Source: Auanema rhodensis (Eukaryota; Nematoda; Chromadorea; Rhabditida; Rhabditidae). Taken from it: DNA of 64,000 nucleotides. The first letter of the stretch is position 1; each line of letters starts with the position of its first letter. Below, one piece after another: positions 24,648 through 36,444 of this stretch. The notes under the pieces were generated by a model. It searched no databases. It saw only the letters and a list, made by a program, of their open reading frames with translations, and was not told the DNA's origin. The DNA lies in contig OZ059897.1 of NCBI GenBank assembly GCA_964057225.1, forward strand, positions 21,886,001 to 21,950,000. Reading direction: 5' to 3'. Position numbers and translations under genes: made by a program.

Positions 24648-26938
24648 TAGTCTAAAAACAAATTTTTATTGATATTGGTTCATGGTAACCATGACTTTGA
24701 AATTTACGTGAACTTTAATTTATGCTAATTAAATGTACACGTGATGTGCACTTGGTATTTTAACTCGCTTCACGTGAAAGATAAAGAGATGCGGTTTTCA
24801 AAATTAGATTCCCCATGTCCATATTAGTCTAAAAACAAATTTTTATTGATATTGGTGCATGGTAACCATGACTTTGAAATTTACGTGAACTTTAATTTAT
24901 GCTAATTAAATGTACACGTGATGTGCACTTGGTATTTTAACTCGCTTCACGTGAAAGATAAAGAGATGCGGTTTTCAAAATTAGATTCCCCATGTCCATA
25001 TTAGTCTAAAAACAAATTTTTATTGATATTGGTTCATGGTAACCATGACTTTGAAATTTACGTGAACTTCAATTTATGCTAATTAAATGTACACGTGATG
25101 TGCACTTGGTATTTTAACTCGCTTCACGTGAAAGATAAAGAGATGCGGTTTTCAAAATTAGATTCCCCATGTCCATATTAGTCTAAAAACAAATTTTTAT
25201 TGATATTGGTGCATGGTAACCATGACTTTGAAATTTACGTGAACTTTAATTTATGCTAATTAAATGTACACGTGATGTGCACTTGGTATGTAACTCGCTT
25301 CACGTGAAAGATAAAGAGATGCGGTTTTCAAAATTTGATTCCCCATGTCCATATTAGTCTAAAAACAAATTTTTATTGATATTGGTTCATGGTAACCATG
25401 ACTTTGAAATTTACGTGAACTTTAATTTATGCTAATTAAATGTACACGTGATGTGCACTTGGTATGTAACTCGCTTCACGTGAAAGATAAAGAGATGCGG
25501 TTTTCAAAATAAGATTCCCCATGTCCATATTAGTCTAAAAACAAATTTTTATTGATATGGGTGCATGGTAACCATGACTTTGAAATTTACGTGAACTTTA
25601 ATTTATGCTAATTAAATGTACACGTGATGTGCACTTGGTATGTAACTCGCTTCACGTGAAAGATAAAGAGTTGCGGTTTTCAAAATTAGATTCCCCATGT
25701 CCATATTAGTCTAAAAACAAATTTTTATTGATATTGGTGCATGGTAACCATGACTTTGAAATTTACGTGAACTTTAATTTATGCTAATTAAATGTACACG
25801 TGATGTGCACTTGGTATGTAACTCGCTTCACGTGAAAGATAAAGAGATGCGGTTTTCAAAATAAGATTCCCCATGTCCATATTAGTCTAAAAACAAATTT
25901 TTATTGATATTGGTTCATGGTAACCATGACTTTGAAATTTACGTGAACTTTAATTTATGCTAATTAAATGTACACGTGATGTGCACTTGGTATGTAACTT
26001 GCTTCACGTGAAAGATAAAGAGATGCGGTTTTCAAAATTTGATTCCCCATGTCCATATTAGTCTAAAAACAAATTTTTATTGATATTGGTTCATGGTAAC
26101 CAAGACTTTGAAATTTACGTGAACTTTAATTTATGCTAATTAAATGTACACGTGATGTGCACTTGGTATGTAACTCGCTTCACGTGAAAGATAAAGAGAT
26201 GCGGTTTTCAAAATTAGATTCCGCATGTCCATATTAGTCTAAAAACAACTTTTTATTGATATTGGTGCATGGTAACCATGACTTTGAAATTTACGTGAAC
26301 TTTAATTTATGCTAATTAAATGTACACGTGATGTGCACTTGGTATGTAACTCGCTTCACGTGAAAGATAAAGAGATGCGGTTTTGAAAATTAGATTCCTC
26401 ATGTCCATATTAGTCTAAAAACGAATTTTTATTGATATTGGTGCATGGTAACCATGACTTTGAAATTTACGTGAACTTTAATTTATGCTAATTAAATGTA
26501 CACGTGATGTGCACTTGGTATGTAACTCGCTTCACGTGAAAGATAAAGAGATGCGGTTTCCAAAATAAGATTCCCCATGTCCATATTAGTCTAAAAACAA
26601 ATTTTTATTGATATTGGTTTATGGTAACCATGACTTTGAAATTTACGTGAACTTTAATTTATGCTAATTAAATGTACACGTGATGTGCACTTGGTATGTA
26701 ACTCGCTTCACGTGAAAGATAAAGAGATGCGGTTTTCAAAATAAGCTTCCCCATGTCCATATTAGTCTAAAAACAAATTTTTATTGATATTGGTTCATGG
26801 TAACCATGACTTTGAAATTTACGTGAACTTTAATTTATGCTAATTAAATGTACACGTGATGTGCACTTGGTATGTAACTCGCTTCACGTGAAAGATAAAG
26901 AGATGCGGTTTTCAAAATAAGCTTCCCCATGTCCATAT
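24648..26938 (+). repeat. 17-monomer higher-order unit, copy 2 (first 13 monomers)
   Basis: This repeats 21653-23943 in order, from the three T-insertion monomers through aacttgc, gattccgcatg, ttttgaaaa, tttccaaaa and ggtttatgg to aataagctt. Seen differences are gaaagataa for gaacgataa in monomer 25179 and a private ccaagac at about 26100. The match is interrupted at the hybrid monomer 26939. Confidence 0.88.
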
Positions 26939-27114
26939 TAGTCTAAAAACAAATTTTTATTGATATTGGTTTATGGTAACCATGACTTTGAAATTTACGT
27001 GAACTTTAATTTATGCTAATTAAATGTACACGTGATGTGCACTTGGTATGTAACTCGCTTCACGTGAAAGATAAAGAGATGCGGTTTTCAAAATTAGATT
27101 CCGCATGTCCATAT
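26939..27114 (+). repeat. Hybrid monomer at a five-monomer duplication junction
   Basis: The left part has ggtttatgg (as in monomer 26587) and the right part has attag + attccgcatg (as in monomer 26059). The next three monomers (27115, 27291, 27467) then repeat 26235, 26411 and 26587 at a distance of 880 bp. The exchange point lies between about 26973 and 27092. Confidence 0.75.
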
Positions 27115-29226
27115 TAGTCTAAAAACAACTTTTTATTGATATTGGTGCATGGTAACCATGACTTTGAAATTTACGTGAACTTTAATTTATGCTAATTAAA
27201 TGTACACGTGATGTGCACTTGGTATGTAACTCGCTTCACGTGAAAGATAAAGAGATGCGGTTTTGAAAATTAGATTCCTCATGTCCATATTAGTCTAAAA
27301 ACGAATTTTTATTGATATTGGTGCATGGTAACCATGACTTTGAAATTTACGTGAACTTTAATTTATGCTAATTAAATGTACACGTGATGTGCACTTGGTA
27401 TGTAACTCGCTTCACGTGAAAGATAAAGAGATGCGGTTTTCAAAATAAGATTTCCCATGTCCATATTAGTCTAAAAACAAATTTTTATTGATATTGGTTT
27501 ATGGTAACCATGACTTTGAAATTTACGTGAACTTTAATTTATGCTAATATAATGTACACGTGATGTGCACTTGGTATGTAACTCGCTTCACGTGAAAGAT
27601 AAAGAGATGCGGTTTTCAAAATAAGATTCCCCATGTCCATATTAGTCTAAAAACAAATTTTTATTGATATTGGTTCATGGTAACCATGACTTTGAAATTT
27701 ACGTGAACTTTAATTTATGCTAATTAAATGTACACGTGATGTGCACTTGGTATGTAACTCGCTTCACGTGAAAGATAAAGAGATGCGGTTTTCAAAATTT
27801 GATTCCCCATGTCCATATTAGTCTAAAAACAAATTTTTATTGATATTGGTTCATGGTAACCATGACTTTGAAATTTACGTGAACTTTAATTTATGCTAAT
27901 TAAATGTACACGTGATGTGCACTTGGTATGTAACTCGCTTCACGTGAAAGATAAAGAGATGCGGTTTTCAAAATAAGATTCCCCATGTCCATATTAGTCT
28001 AAAAACAAATTTTTATTGATATGGGTGCATGGTAACCATGACTTTGAAATTTACGTGAACTTTAATTTATGCTAATTAAATGTACACGTGATGTGCACTT
28101 GGTATGTAACTCGCTTCACGTGAAAGATAAAGAGTTGCGGTTTTCAAAATTAGATTCCTCATGTCCATATTAGTCTAAAAACAAATTTTTATTGATATTG
28201 GTGCATGGTAACCATGACTTTGAAATTTACGTGAACTTTAATTTATGCTAATTAAATGTACACGTGATGTGCACTTGGTATGTAACTCGCTTCACGTGAA
28301 AGATAAAGAGATGCGGTTTTCAAAATTTGATTCCCCATGTCCATATTAGTCTAAAAACAAATTTTTATTGATATTGGTTCATGGTAACCATGACTTTGAA
28401 ATTTACGTGAACTTTAATTTATGCTAATTAAATGTACACGTGATGTGCACTTGGTATGTAACTCGCTTCACGTGAAAGATAAAGAGATGCGGTTTTCAAA
28501 ATAAGATTCCCCATGTCCATATTAGTCTAAAAAGAAATTTTTATTGATATGGGTGCATGGTAACCATGACTTTGAAATTTACGTGAACTTTAATTTATGC
28601 TAATTAAATGTACACGTGATGTGCACTTGGTATGTAACTCGCTTCACGTGAAAGATAAAGAGTTGCGGTTTTCAAAATTAGATTCCTCATGTCCATATTA
28701 GTCTAAAAACAAATTTTTATTGATATTGGTTCATGGTAACCATGACTTTGAAATTTACGTGAACTTTAATTTATGCTAATTAAATGTACACGTGATGTGC
28801 ACTTGGTATGTAACTCGCTTCACGTGAAAGATAAAGAGATGCGGTTTTCAAAATTTGATTCCCCATGTCCATATTAGTCTAAAAACAAATTTTTATTGAT
28901 ATTGGTTCATGGTAACCATGACTTTGAAATTTACGTGAACTTTAATTTATGCTAATTAAATGTACACGTGATGTGCACTTGGTATGTAACTCGCTTCACG
29001 TGAAAGATAAAGAGATGCGGTTTTCAAAATAAGATTCCCCATGTCCATATTAGTCTAAAAACAAATTTTTATTGATATGGGTGCATGGTAACCATGACTT
29101 TGAAATTTACGTGAACTTTAATTTATGCTAATTAAATGTACACGTGATGTGCACTTGGTATGTAACTCGCTTCACGTGAAAGATAAAGAGATGCGGTTTT
29201 CAAAATTAGATTCCCCATGTCCATAT
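27115..29226 (+). repeat. Zone 2 middle: repeated series and altered seven-monomer theme
   Basis: 27115 (aacaactt, ttttgaaaa, tcctcatg), 27291 (aaaacgaa, gatttccc) and 27467 (ggtttatgg, private ctaatataatg) repeat the upstream trio. From 27643 to 29050 the aatttgat / aataag / gatatggg series recurs, with aaaaagaaa at 28523 and tcctcatg at 27995 and 28523. 29051 is the gatatggg/attag monomer that leads into a T-insertion block. Confidence 0.8.
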
Positions 29227-29756
29227 TAGTCTAAAAACAAATTTTTATTGATATTGGTTCATGGTAACCATGACTTTGAAATTTACGTGAACTTTAATTT
29301 ATGCTAATTAAATGTACACGTGATGTGCACTTGGTATTTTAACTCGCTTCACGTGAAAGATAAAGAGATGCGGTTTTCAAAATTAGATTCCCCATGTCCA
29401 TATTAGTCTAAAAACAAATTTTTATTGATATTGGTGCATGGTAACCATGACTTTGAAATTTACGTGAACTTTAATTTATGCTAATTAAATGTACACGTGA
29501 TGTGCACTTGGTATGTAACTCGCTTCACGTGAAAGATAAAGAGATGCGGTTTTCAAAATTAGATTCCCCATGTCCATATTAGTCTAAAAACAAATTTTTA
29601 TTGATATTGGTTCATGGTAACCATGACTTTGAAATTTACGTGAACTTCAATTTATGCTAATTAAATGTACACGTGATGTGCACTTGGTATTTTAACTCGC
29701 TTCACGTGAAAGATAAAGAGATGCGGTTTTCAAAATTAGATTCCCCATGTCCATAT
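29227..29756 (+). repeat. Truncated T-insertion block (third location)
   Basis: Three monomers match the start of the 1059-bp unit: 29227 with ggtattttaac, 29404 without it (ggtatgtaac, 176 bp), and 29580 with cttcaattt and ggtattttaac. The middle monomer appears to have been converted back to the 176-bp type. The block ends where the long-range duplicated block begins at 29757. Confidence 0.85.
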
Positions 29757-31868
29757 TAGTCTAAAAACAAATTTTTATTGATATTGGTGCATGGTAACCA
29801 TGACTTTGAAATTTACGTGAACTTTAATTTATGCTAATTAAATGTACACGTGATGTGCACTTGGTATGTAACTCGCTTCACGTGAAAGATAAAGAGATGC
29901 GGTTTTTAAAATTAGATTCCCCATGTCCATATTAGTCTAAAAACAAATTTTTATTGATATTGGTTCATGGTAACCATGACTTTGAAATTTACGTGAACTT
30001 TAATTTATGCTAATAAAATTTACACGTGATGTGCACTTGGTATGTAACTCGCTTCACGTAAAAGATAAAGAGATGCGGTTTTCAGAATTAGATTCCCCAT
30101 GTCCATATTAGTCTAAAAACAAATTTTTATTGATATTGGTGCATGGTAACCATGACTTTGAAATTTACGTGAACTTTAATTTATGCTAATTAAATGTACA
30201 CGTGATGTGCACTTGGTATGTAACTCGCTTCACGTGAAAGATAAAGAGATGCGGTTTTCAAAATTAGATTCCCCATGTCCATATTAGTCTAAAAACAAAT
30301 TTTCATTGATATGGGTGCATGGTAACCATGACTTTGAAATTTACGTGAACTTTAATTTATGCTAATTAAATGTACACGTGATGTGCACTTGGTATGTAAC
30401 TCGCTTCACGTGAGAGATAAAGAGATGCGGTTTTCAAAATTAGATTCCCCATGTCCATATTAGTCTAAAAACAAATTTTTATTGATATTGGTTCATGATA
30501 ACCATGACTTTGAAATTTACGTGAACTTTAATTTATGCTAATTAAATGTACACGTGATGTGCACTTGGTATGTAACTCGCTTCACGTGAAAGATAAAGAG
30601 ATGCGGTTTTCAAAATTAGATTCCCCATGTCCATATTAGTCTAAAAACAAATTTTCATTGATATGGGTGCATGGTAACCATGACTTTGAAATTTACGTGA
30701 ACTTTAATTTATGCTAATTAAATGTACACGTGATGTGCACTTGGTATGTAACTCGCTTCACGTGAAAGATAAAGAGATGCGGTTTTCAAAATTAGATTCC
30801 CCATGTCCATATTAGTCTAAAAACAAATTTTTATTGATATTGGTTCATGATAACCATGACTTTGAAATTTACGTGAACTTTAATTTATGCTAATTAAATG
30901 TACACGTGATGTGCACTTGGTATGTAACTCGCTTCACGTGAAAGATAAAGAGATGCGGTTTTCAAAATTAGATTCCCCATGTCCATATTAGTCTAAAAAC
31001 AACTTTTTATTGATATTGGTGCATGGTAACCATGACTTTGAAATTTACGTGAACTTTAATTTATGCTAATTAAATGTACACGTGATGTGCACTTGGTATG
31101 TAACTCGCTTCACGTGAAAGATAAAGAGATGCGGTTTTCAAAATAAGATTCCCCATGTCCATATTAATCTAAAAACAAATTTTTATTGATATGGGTGCAT
31201 GGTAACCATGACTTTGAAATTTACGTGAACTTTAATTTATGCTAATTAAATGTACACGTGATGTGCACTTGGTATGTAACTCGCTTCACGTGAAAGATAA
31301 AGAGTTGCGGTTTTCAAAATTAGATTCCCCATGTCCATATTAGTCTAAAAACAAATTTTTATTGATATTGGTGCATGGTAACCATGACTTTGAAATTTAC
31401 GTGAACTTTAATTTATGCTAATTAAATGTACACGTGATGTGCACTTGGTATGTAACTCGCTTCACGTGAAAGATAAAGAGATGCGGTTTTCAAAATAAGA
31501 TTCCCCATGTCCATATTAGTCTAAAAACAAATTTTTATTGATATTGGTTCATGGTAACCATGACTTTGAAATTTACGTGAACTTTAATTTATGCTAATTA
31601 AATGTACACCTGATGTGCACTTGGTATGTAACTCGCTTCACGTGAAAGATAAAGAGATGCGGTTTTCAAAATTTGATTCCCCATGTCCATATTAGTCTAA
31701 AAACAAATTTTTATTGATATTGGTTCATGGTAACCATGACTTTGAAATTTACGTGAACTTTAATTTATGCTAATTAAATGTACACGTGATGTGCACTTGG
31801 TATGTAACTCGCTTCACGTGAAAGATAAAGAGATGCGGTTTTCAAAATAAGATTCCCCATGTCCATAT
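29757..31868 (+). repeat. Long-range duplicated 12-monomer block, copy 2
   Basis: This repeats the marker series of 16018-18129 in order, including ctaataaaattt + cagaatt (29933) and gagagataa (30285). Differences seen are attaatct at 31165 and acacctgatg at about 31607. Beyond 31868 the two copies diverge. Confidence 0.9.
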
Positions 31869-32220
31869 TAGTCTAAAAACAAATTTTTATTGATATGGGT
31901 GCATGGTAACCATGACTTTGAAATTTACGTGAACTTTAATTTATGCTAATTAAATGTACACGTGATGTGCACTTGGTATGTAACTCGCTTCACGTGAAAG
32001 ATAAAGAGTTGCGGTTTTCAAAATTAGATTCCCCATGTCCATATTAGTCTAAAAACAAATTTTTATTGATATTGGTGCATGGTAACCATGACTTTGAAAT
32101 TTACGTGAACTTTAATTTATGCTAATTAAATGTACACGTGATGTGCACTTGGTATGTAACTCGCTTCACGTGAAAGATAAAGAGATGCGGTTTTCAAAAT
32201 AAGATTCCCCATGTCCATAT

Positions 32221-32396
32221 TAGTCTAAAAACAAATTTTTATTGATATTGGTTCATGGTAACCATGACTTTGAAATTTACGTGAACTTTAATTTATGCTA
32301 ATTAAATGTACACGTGATGTGCACTTGGTATGTAACTTGCTTCACGTGAAAGATAAAGAGATGCGGTTTTGAAAATTAGATTCCTCATGTCCATAT
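32221..32396 (+). repeat. Hybrid monomer marking a two-monomer deletion
   Basis: It joins ggttc + aacttgc, as in monomer 25883, to ttttgaaaa + tcctcatg, as in monomer 26235. The gattccgcatg monomer and the aacaactt half seen between these types in the fuller copies are missing. The exchange lies between 32337 and 32371 and kept the monomer at exactly 176 bp. Confidence 0.75.
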
Positions 32397-32924
32397 TAGT
32401 CTAAAAACGAATTTTTATTGATATTGGTGCATGGTAACCATGACTTTGAAATTTACGTGAACTTTAATTTATGCTAATTAAATGTACACGTGATGTGCAC
32501 TTGGTATGTAACTCGCTTCACGTGAAAGATAAAGAGATGCGGTTTTCAAAATAAGATTCCCCATGTCCATATTAGTCTAAAAACAAATTTTTATTGATAT
32601 TGGTTTATGGTAACCATGACTTTGAAATTTACGTGAACTTTAATTTATGCTAATTAAATGTACACGTGATGTGCACTTGGTATGTAACTCGCTTCACGTG
32701 AAAGATAAAGAGATGCGGTTTTCAAAATAAGCTTCCCCATGTCCATATTAGTCTAAAAACAAATTTTTATTGATATTGGTTCATGGTAACCATGACTTTG
32801 AAATTTACGTGAACTTTAATTTATGCTAATTAAATGTACACGTGATGTGCACTTGGTATGTAACTCGCTTCACGTGAAAGATAAAGAGATGCGGTTTTCA
32901 AAATAAGCTTCCCCATGTCCATAT

Positions 32925-33100
32925 TAGTCTAAAAACAAATTTTTATTGATATTGGTTTATGGTAACCATGACTTTGAAATTTACGTGAACTTTAATTTAT
33001 GCTAATTAAATGTACACGTGATGTGCACTTGGTATGTAACTCGCTTCACGTGAGAGATAAAGAGATGCGGTTTTCAAAATTAGATTCCCCATGTCCATAT
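32925..33100 (+). repeat. Hybrid monomer joining two duplicated blocks
   Basis: The left part has ggtttatgg (type of 32573). The right part has gagagataa and attag (type of 30285). From here the array follows the 30461 order again, 2640 bp (15 monomers) downstream. The exchange lies between about 32959 and 33053. Confidence 0.75.
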
Positions 33101-33804
33101 TAGTCTAAAAACAAATTTTTATTGATATTGGTTCATGATAACCATGACTTTGAAATTTACGTGAACTTTAATTTATGCTAATTAAATGTACACGTGATGT
33201 GCACTTGGTATGTAACTCGCTTCACGTGAAAGATAAAGAGATGCGGTTTTCAAAATTAGATTCCCCATGTCCATATTAGTCTAAAAACAAATTTTCATTG
33301 ATATGGGTGCATGGTAACTATGACTTTGAAATTTACGTGAACTTTAATTTATGCTAATTAAATGTACACGTGATGTGCACTTGGTATGTAACTCGCTTCA
33401 CGTGAAAGATAAAGAGATGCGGTTTTCAAAATTAGATTCCCCATGTCCATATTAGTCTAAAAACAAATTTTTATTGATATTGGTTCATGATAACCATGAC
33501 TTTGAAATTTACGTGAACTTTAATTTATGCTAATTAAATGTACACGTGATGTGCACTTGGTATGTAACTCGCTTCACGTGAAAGATAAAGAGATGCGGTT
33601 TTCAAAATTAGATTCCCCATGTCCATATTAGTCTAAAAACAACTTTTTATTGATATTGGTGCATGGTAACCATGACTTTGAAATTTACGTGAACTTTAAT
33701 TTATGCTAATTAAATGTACACGTGATGTGCACTTGGTATGTAACTCGCTTCACGTGAAAGATAAAGAGATGCGGTTTTCAAAATAAGATTCCCCATGTCC
33801 ATAT
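33101..33804 (+). repeat. Third partial copy of the long-range block
   Basis: catgataacc (33101), ttttcattgatatggg with private ggtaactatg (33277), catgataacc (33453), aacaactt + aataag (33629). This is the order seen at 16722-17425 and 30461-31164. Confidence 0.85.
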
Positions 33805-35916
33805 TAGTCTAAAAACAAATTTTTATTGATATGGGTGCATGGTAACCATGACTTTGAAATTTACGTGAACTTTAATTTATGCTAATTAAATGTACACGTG
33901 ATGTGCACTTGGTATGTAACTCGCTTCACGTGAAAGATAAAGAGTTGCGGTTTTCAAAATTAGATTCCCCATGTCCATATTAGTCTAAAAACAAATTTTT
34001 ATTGATATTGGTGCATGGTAACCATGACTTTGAAATTTACGTGAACTTTAATTTATGCTAATTAAATGTACACGTGATGTGCACTTGGTATGTAACTCGC
34101 TTCACGTGAAAGATAAAGAGATGCGGTTTTCAAAATAAGATTCCTCATGTCCATATTAGTCTAAAAACAAATTTTTATTGATATTGGTTCATGGTAACCA
34201 TGACTTTGAAATTTACGTGAACTTTAATTTATGCTAATTAAATGTACACGTGATGTGCACTTGGTATGTAACTCGCTTCACGTGAAAGATAAAGAGATGC
34301 GGTTTTCAAAATTTGATTCCCCATGTCCATATTAGTCTAAAAACAAATTTTTATTGATATTGGTGCATGGTAACCATGACTTTGAAATTTACGTGAACTT
34401 TAATTTATGCTAATTAAATGTACACGTGATGTGCACTTGGTATGTAACTCGCTTCACGTGAAAGATAAAGAGATGCGGTTTTCAAAATAAGATTCCCCAT
34501 GTCCATATTAGTCTAAAAACAAATTTTTATTGATATGGGTGCATGGTAACCATGACTTTGAAATTTACGTGAACTTTAATTTATGCTAATTAAATGTACA
34601 CGTGATGTGCACTTGGTATGTAACTCGCTTCACGTGAAAGATAAAGAGTTGCGGTTTTCAAAATTAGATTCCCCATGTCCATATTAGTCTAAAAACAAAT
34701 TTTTATTGATATTGGTGCATGGTAACCATGACTTTGAAATTTACGTGAACTTTAATTTATGCTAATTAAATGTACACGTGATGTGCACTTGGTATGTAAC
34801 TCGCTTCACGTGAAAGATAAAGAGATGCGGTTTTCAAAATAAGATTCCTCATGTCCATATTAGTCTAAAAACAAATTTTTATTGATATTGGTTCATGGTA
34901 ACCATGACTTTGAAATTTACGTGAACTTTAATTTATGCTAATTAAATGTACACGTGATGTGCACTTGGTATGTAACTCGCTTCACGTGAAAGATAAAGAG
35001 ATGCGGTTTTCAAAATTTGATTCCCCATGTCCATATTAGTCTAAAAACAAATTTTTATTGATATTGGTTCATGGTAACCATGACTTTGAAATTTACGTGA
35101 ACTTTAATTTATGCTAATTAAATGTACACGTGATGTGCACTTGGTATGTAACTCGCTTCACGTGAAAGATAAAGAGATGCGGTTTTCAAAATAAGATTCC
35201 CCATGTCCATATTAGTCTAAAAACAAATTTTTATTGATATGGGTGCATGGTAACCATGACTTTGAAATTTACGTGAACTTTAATTTATGCTAATTAAATG
35301 TACACGTGATGTGCACTTGGTATGTAACTCGCTTCACGTGAAAGATAAAGAGTTGCGGTTTTCAAAATTAGATTCCCCATGTCCATATTAGTCTAAAAAC
35401 AAATTTTTATTGATATTGGTGCATGGTAACCATGACTTTGAAATTTACGTGAACTTTAATTTATGCTAATTAAATGTACACGTGATGTGCACTTGGTATG
35501 TAACTCGCTTCACGTGAAAGATAAAGAGATGCGGTTTTCAAAATAAGATTCCCCATGTCCATATTAGTCTAAAAACAAATTTTTATTGATATTGGTTCAT
35601 GGTAACCATGACTTTGAAATTTACGTGAACTTTAATTTATGCTAATTAAATGTACACGTGATGTGCACTTGGTATGTAACTTGCTTCACGTGAAAGATAA
35701 AGAGATGCGGTTTTCAAAATTTGATTCCCCATGTCCATATTAGTCTAAAAACAAATTTTTATTGATATTGGTTCATGGTAACCATGACTTTGAAATTTAC
35801 GTGAACTTTAATTTATGCTAATTAAATGTACACGTGATGTGCACTTGGTATGTAACTCGCTTCACGTGAAAGATAAAGAGATGCGGTTTTCAAAATTAGA
35901 TTCCGCATGTCCATAT
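33805..35916 (+). repeat. Three four-monomer units (704 bp each)
   Basis: Units start at 33805, 34509 and 35213. Each begins with gatatggg + gagttgcgg, then ggtgc + aataag (tcctcatg in the first two), then ggttc + aatttgat, then a fourth monomer. The fourth is ggtgc + aataag at 34333, ggttc + aataag at 35037, and gattccgcatg at 35741. The third unit has aacttgc in its third monomer and merges into the next series. Confidence 0.82.
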
Positions 35917-36444
35917 TAGTCTAAAAACAACTTTTTATTGATATTGGTGCATGGTAACCATGACTTTGAAATTTACGTGAACTTTAATTTATGCTAATTA
36001 AATGTACACGTGATGTGCACTTGGTATGTAACTCGCTTCACGTGAAAGATAAAGAGATGCGGTTTTGAAAATTAGATTCCTCATGTCCATATTAGTCTAA
36101 AAACGAATTTTTATTGATATTGGTGCATGGTAACCATGACTTTGAAATTTACGTGAACTTTAATTTATGCTAATTAAATGTACACGTGATGTGCACTTGG
36201 TATGTAACTCGCTTCACGTGAAAGATAAAGAGATGCGGTTTTCAAAATAAGATTCCCCATGTCCATATTAGTCTAAAAACAAATTTTTATTGATATTGGT
36301 TTATGGTAACCATGACTTTGAAATTTACGTGAACTTTAATTTATGCTAATTAAATGTACACGTGATGTGCACTTGGTATGTAACTCGCTTCACGTGAAAG
36401 ATAAAGAGATGCGGTTTTCAAAATAAGCTTCCCCATGTCCATAT
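35917..36444 (+). repeat. ttttgaaaa / aaaacgaa / ggtttatgg trio
   Basis: Monomers 35917 (aacaactt, ttttgaaaa, tcctcatg), 36093 (aaaacgaa) and 36269 (ggtttatgg, aataagctt) restate the trio seen at 23240, 26235, 27115, 38029 and 39965. Confidence 0.85.

Larger units (their letters stand above)
31869..33100 (+). repeat. Zone 2 segment containing two hybrid monomers
   Basis: The order is gatatggg + gagttgcgg (31869), aataag (32045), hybrid (32221), aaaacgaa (32397), ggtttatgg + aataagctt (32573), aataagctt (32749), hybrid (32925). The middle part follows the 23416-23943 order. Confidence 0.8.
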
